A DNA stretch of 64,000 bases from Podospora pseudoanserina (taxonomy: Eukaryota > Ascomycota > Sordariomycetes > Sordariales > Podosporaceae): assembly GCF_035222485.1 (NCBI RefSeq), contig NC_085922.1:511001-575000 (forward strand), in the 5' to 3' direction. The position numbers were made by a program, and so were the translations under genes. Below are positions 60,309 through 64,000 of the stretch, one piece after another (position 1 is the stretch's first letter; each line of letters begins with the position of its first letter). Below the pieces are notes generated by a model. That model saw only the letters and a program-made list of their open reading frames with translations. It ran no database searches and was not told where the DNA came from.

Positions 60309-62624
60309 TTAGGCGAGCTCTGTCTTCAGCGCTTCTTGAATCTTGGGGGCCAGAGACTCCAGGACACCGTCCATCGTCTTCTGCATTGTGGCCACGAGCT
60401 CCTGAACCTTGACATGGTTCTCATCTAGAGCCTGGGCTGCCTTGAGGCACTTTGCGGCCAACACGTACTTTTCTGCATCATTATGTTAGCAAGCCGAAGC
60501 TTTCCGTTCATCACTGACACGAAAGACTTACTCCTGCGGATGTAGACCTCAAAGCCCGCGATCTGACCCTCAATGTTCTTGGGGCTAAACTGGAGAAGTG
60601 GCTCCAAGAACTTCATCGCATCTCCCAGGGGATCCTTCGTCTCGGCGAGCTTCACCCCGTTCGGGTCATCATCCTTCTTCTTGACTTCCTCCTCCTTATC
60701 CTTCTGTGCCTTGTTGGGGTTTTGCTTTGCGGCACGTTCTGCCGCTTCCTTCTCCGCCTTCTGTGCCTCCTTCTTGGCCTTCTTGGCCGCCTTCTTCTTC
60801 TCGGCAGCGTCTTCCCCGTTGGCGTTGTTGCCATTGGCGCCGTTCACGCCTTCTGGTTTGTCGTACATGGACAGGTAAAGCTTCACGGCATCCAGAGCAG
60901 CCCGGAAGTAGAATGGATGCTCCCTGAGCTTGTCTTCCCAGCGAATCATGTCCACGTATGCGCGGACTTGACCCTTGCGAAGAGAGAAACTGTGGAAATC
61001 GAACTGGTCCTCCTGCCAAATGTCGAAAATGTTCAATACAGTGTGATAGCGCTTCAAAGCTAGAGCCACGTTTCCGCGACGCTGCCACGCCTCGCCATCC
61101 TCGGTCAAAAACCACATCGCTTGCATATCAATCAAGTCAGCCAAGGGGCCGCCGACAGTCTCGGCCCTTGTAAAAAGGCCGAGTGTGTTGAGGGCCTTCT
61201 CGTTCTCATTGTTCCTCAGCTGGTATTTGGCGGCCTTGGTGTTGATGTAGCGATCCTTTGTATCAAGTAGGCGAGCTTGGTCCATGGCCTCGGCGGCCTT
61301 CGCGATATCGCCTTGGTGTTTGAAAATTCTCGCCTTTGTCATTTGAAAATCGACACTCTTTGGGTCCAACTGGATGGCCTTCTCGACATACTCGAGCGCT
61401 TTGGTAAGGTCGCGGCTCATGTGATAGTTGTAGTGCTGGGCGAGGAAGAAAAGAGCAGCCCCTACTCCCTTGGAGCTGTCGCTGCTGGCTTCTGCGTTGG
61501 AACCCTCGGCTTCTTGGAGGTACTCTTCGGCCAGCGAAGGAAGAGTATCCTTTTTGAAGGAGTCAGAGTACAAGTGCTTAAGGTTGGCAAATGTTGATGG
61601 GACACCCTTGTTGAACATCAGGGACAGGTATGCTTTGGCTGCAGCTCGGAACTCGTCGCCTGTATCAAGAGGTCAGAACAGCTGTTTCATGGGCCCAATG
61701 TACAAAAGCAAGGGACGAACCTGTCAAAAAGTCCAAGGGCAAACGACGAGCAGCATCAGAGCGGGGATACTTGGCAGAATATTCATCAAAGATGGCCTTT
61801 TGCGCAGCCTCATCCTCGGCAGTCAGGCCCAACACGTCCACCAAGCGCCTGTAGTAGTCGGTGTGGTCTGGGTTTCGATCAATCAACGCCCGATATGCCG
61901 TTTCCGCCTCCTCCTTCCGTCCCAGCTCGGCAAGATAACGGGCCCGTAGCTCCATAACGGCCAACCGATCCAAGCACTTTTTGCACTCTTGCTCCAAGTG
62001 TTCCAGGGCCCGCTCTGTCTCTCCTTGCTCAGCAATGATGGAGTTTTTGTAAAGGAGCGCTTCCGAGTTCTCAAAGTCAGTCTTTGAAGGGGCCACCGAC
62101 ACGGACTTTTCGTAAGTGGTCAAGATCCTCTCAGCTTCCTGAAGATTGCCCTCGAGATGGTGAGCAATAGCCAACGCGGTCCAGTTCTGACGCAGTTGCG
62201 GGCGCGCCTTGAGCATCGCGAACCTGCTTTGAACGTAACCTTCGTAGTCGCGGGTTTGCACCTGGAGGATGGCCAAGTCGCGCTGAATCTGTTGCGACTC
62301 AGGCTCGAGCTTGAGGGCAAACTTGTAGGCCTTGATAGCCTCCTCAAAGTTCTTGTTGGTACGGTACAGGATGCCGTACACATGCCAGCAGATGTGTGAC
62401 TTGAAGTCAACCTTGAGAGCTTCCTTGGCCAGGTTGAAGGCCTCCTCTGTTTTACCCTGTGCGTTCATGATCAGGGCTTTCATCGACATGGTGTCGCCAT
62501 GCTTGGGGTTCCTTTTCAAGATCTGCTCGGCCGCCTTGAGGCCCGCTCTGTATCGCTTCTCCTCATAGTCACGAATGACCTGGCGGAAGAGGTTGGCCTC
62601 TTTGGTACTGAGTATTTGTGGCAT
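60309..62624 (-). CDS. NAT1: N-terminal acetyltransferase A auxiliary subunit (NAT1/NAA15)
   Basis: TPR scaffold that anchors the Ard1/Naa10 catalytic subunit to ribosomes for co-translational N-terminal acetylation. Exons are 61721-62624, 60532-61659 and 60309-60472 (731 aa). Phases are 1 and 1; the last intron has the GCTAAC branch. The start MPQILSTKEANLFRQVIRDYEEKRYRAGLKAAEQIL is typical. The frame is open upstream but that segment lacks conservation signs. TPR-like helix pairs fill residues 1-560. A basic Lys/Ala/Glu segment (AAEKKKAAKKAKKEAQKAEKEA) lies near 590-620, likely the ribosome- or NLS-like region known in the family. The C-terminal helices end in IQEALKTELA. Confidence 0.95.
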
Positions 62625-63315
62625 CGGGACAGATTGCGGGGGTTGGCTACGGTGGTAAGCCGGTGGGGGAGCGGTTCGAGAAGAGAGAAAAGCGGAGGAC
62701 AAGACGGCTGCCGGTTGGTGCTTGCTATGTGCGACAATGGGCGGAGAGAGGGGATGGAGCGAGAGTGCACCGGCGGAGTGATGCCAACTGCGAATGCCAA
62801 AGGTCAGATGTCAAGCTAACGCAACCAGTGACAGAAATGCTTTTGGTGGGGCCAAACCGACAGAGAGGGTGCCTCTTCGATTGGAGGTTGCTTGTAGAGC
62901 CGGCCTGTTTTCTGCGGTGCTGTTTGTCGTTGGTAACGTCAAAAATCGTGTGGTCCGCGGGATGCTGGAGATGGTGTTGCACTTCGCACAATGCGGCGGT
63001 CGATCAATGTGGGCTGCTTGGCTAGTTGAGCAATCAGTGGGAAGGCGCGGTCCCTCTTGACCCCACCATTGCCCGCCTAAAATGCCCCCCGGGCTCGGGG
63101 CTCTCGGCAGCCACCCGGGAGCTTCAAAGCTTCATCTGAGCTCTCCCGTGCCTGGCAACCCGGCGGGGAGCTCTCTCAGCCGCCGGGATCTTCACGGGGC
63201 AGTAGTTACTAAGAGTTGGACTTTGGTTCACATGTTCTACATACTCATACAGCCACAACATCTGTCGTGGTACGCCTTATTCTTACATCACTTCACTTGA
63301 CCCTGCCGCTTCGGG
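62625..63315. other. Intergenic: NAT1 promoter and MIX23 3' region
   Basis: 690 bp between two minus-strand genes, GC-rich in places. No gene seen. Confidence 0.5.
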
Positions 63316-63940
63316 CTATGACGCCGTATGGAGCTTTCGCCAGCGAGCAAGAGCATCTTCCCAGCTGTTTTCGATATCACCGCATCTTTCCCGAACAATT
63401 CCCCAGCTTCTTGCCCGGACGATGTTTTCAACGCCCATTTCCTGCCGAAGTATTGTCGCCAGCTGCTCGGTTCGCGCCTCTCGTGGGAAGAAACGTGACG
63501 AATATGGATCCAACCTCTCGTCCACAACACGCTCCCTGTTTTTCTCTTTTTCTGTCTCCCTGAGAGTGGCTTCAGGGTCATCGGGATCAGGGCTCGTGGC
63601 CACCAAGGTGCAATAGCTCAACACATCGGAGCGGGACTGCCACGACGGAAATAGAACCTGGTTCTTGAAGGTTTCGCAGGAGCTTGCATCAATCTGCCGT
63701 GTGGCTGGCCGCGCCAGGCGAGAGGTGGAAGTTGGATCAAACCCCGCTCTAGATGGTGTTGCTAAGGCATTGAGGTTTTGTGTGATTGTGTCATCAATGG
63801 TGCCCCTCGACAGCCGAAGAAAATCTGAGGCTCGGTGTTAGCCAAGGTTTGGTCTTGGTTTGAAGAGGCCTACCTCGAAGGACAGTTGTCGAGAAACAAA
63901 ACTGCGGCGTGAGCGGTGGCAACGAGGATGGTTGGGTCAT
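63316..63940 (-). CDS. MIX23: MIX23 / caffeine-induced death protein 2 (Cid2) family
   Basis: Mitochondrial intermembrane-space protein that supports TIM22 import in yeast; S. pombe Cid2 is a relative. Exons are 63874-63940 and 63316-63824 (191 aa, 49-nt intron, phase 1). The joined start MTQPSSLPPLTPQFCFSTTVLRDFLRLSRGTIDDTITQNLN matches the family. Conserved cysteines lie in DASSCETFKN and DVLSYC. The C-terminal block reads RTEQLATILRQEMGVENIVRARSWGIVRERC, the family signature, with its last Cys. The whole gene fits within the window, 60 bp from the right edge. I rely on pattern memory for the family. Confidence 0.85.
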
Positions 63941-64000
63941 TGGAACAGATGTGTGAGGTCTTGGAGCTGGGGACGCCGAAGGAGAAACAGTCTCCTGCGA

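Overview
The window is nuclear DNA of a filamentous ascomycete, most likely a Sordariomycete and perhaps Sordariales. The signs are compact genes on both strands, short introns (about 48-170 nt) with GTRNGT-like donors and RCTRAY branch points, a CFEM GPI protein, a type IID (ENA) Na+ pump, an alternative oxidase and a CRZ1 zinc-finger factor. There are 24 protein genes, one cut by the left edge, plus one tRNA-like gene. I see no transposase, LINE, LTR-element or viral reading frame and no CRISPR array. No secondary-metabolite cluster is evident.

Layout. 0-10 kb: edge of an unknown Ala/Pro/Ser-rich gene (-), a 2.5 kb regulatory gap rich in GCCARG sites, the ENA-type ATPase (+), dolichol-phosphate mannosyltransferase (+) and a FabG-like SDR (-). 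10-18 kb: a 21-bp tandem repeat, a CSN8/PSMD8/EIF3K-domain protein (+), a CFEM GPI protein (-), an MFS transporter (+) and a peroxisomal 2,4-dienoyl-CoA reductase (-). 19-29 kb: Rad60/Esc2-type SUMO-like protein (+), PNO1 (-), MDM31/32 (+), eIF3j/HCR1 (-) and alternative oxidase (+). 29-37.6 kb: a second copy of the 21-bp repeat, inverted, then CRZ1 (+), an MDR enoyl reductase (+) and a DUF7053-type protein (-). 37.6-48 kb: a 3.1 kb gap, then a giant low-complexity protein (+) whose reading frame changes at a 12-A run. 48-64 kb: a tRNA-Gly-like gene, a second MFS transporter (-), the SNARE UFE1/syntaxin-18 (+), aspartate aminotransferase (-), RRP1 (+), a sphingoid base kinase (-), NAT1/NAA15 (-) and MIX23/Cid2 (-).

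Most genes are housekeeping: ribosome assembly (PNO1, RRP1), translation initiation (eIF3j), N-terminal acetylation (NAT1), ER traffic (UFE1), glycosylation (DPM1) and mitochondria (MDM31/32, AOX, MIX23). A stress theme also shows. CRZ1 and the ENA pump are a known regulator-target pair in fungi, and the ENA promoter also carries many PacC-type sites. The AOX promoter has a CGG-N7-CGG element like the one known from Neurospora. The best unexplained signals are the shared 21-bp repeat, the giant protein with its repeated W/poly-K/PEP modules and frame change, and the degenerate intron-containing tRNA-like gene.

Exon borders were set by hand from splice signals and reading phase. No homology search was run.
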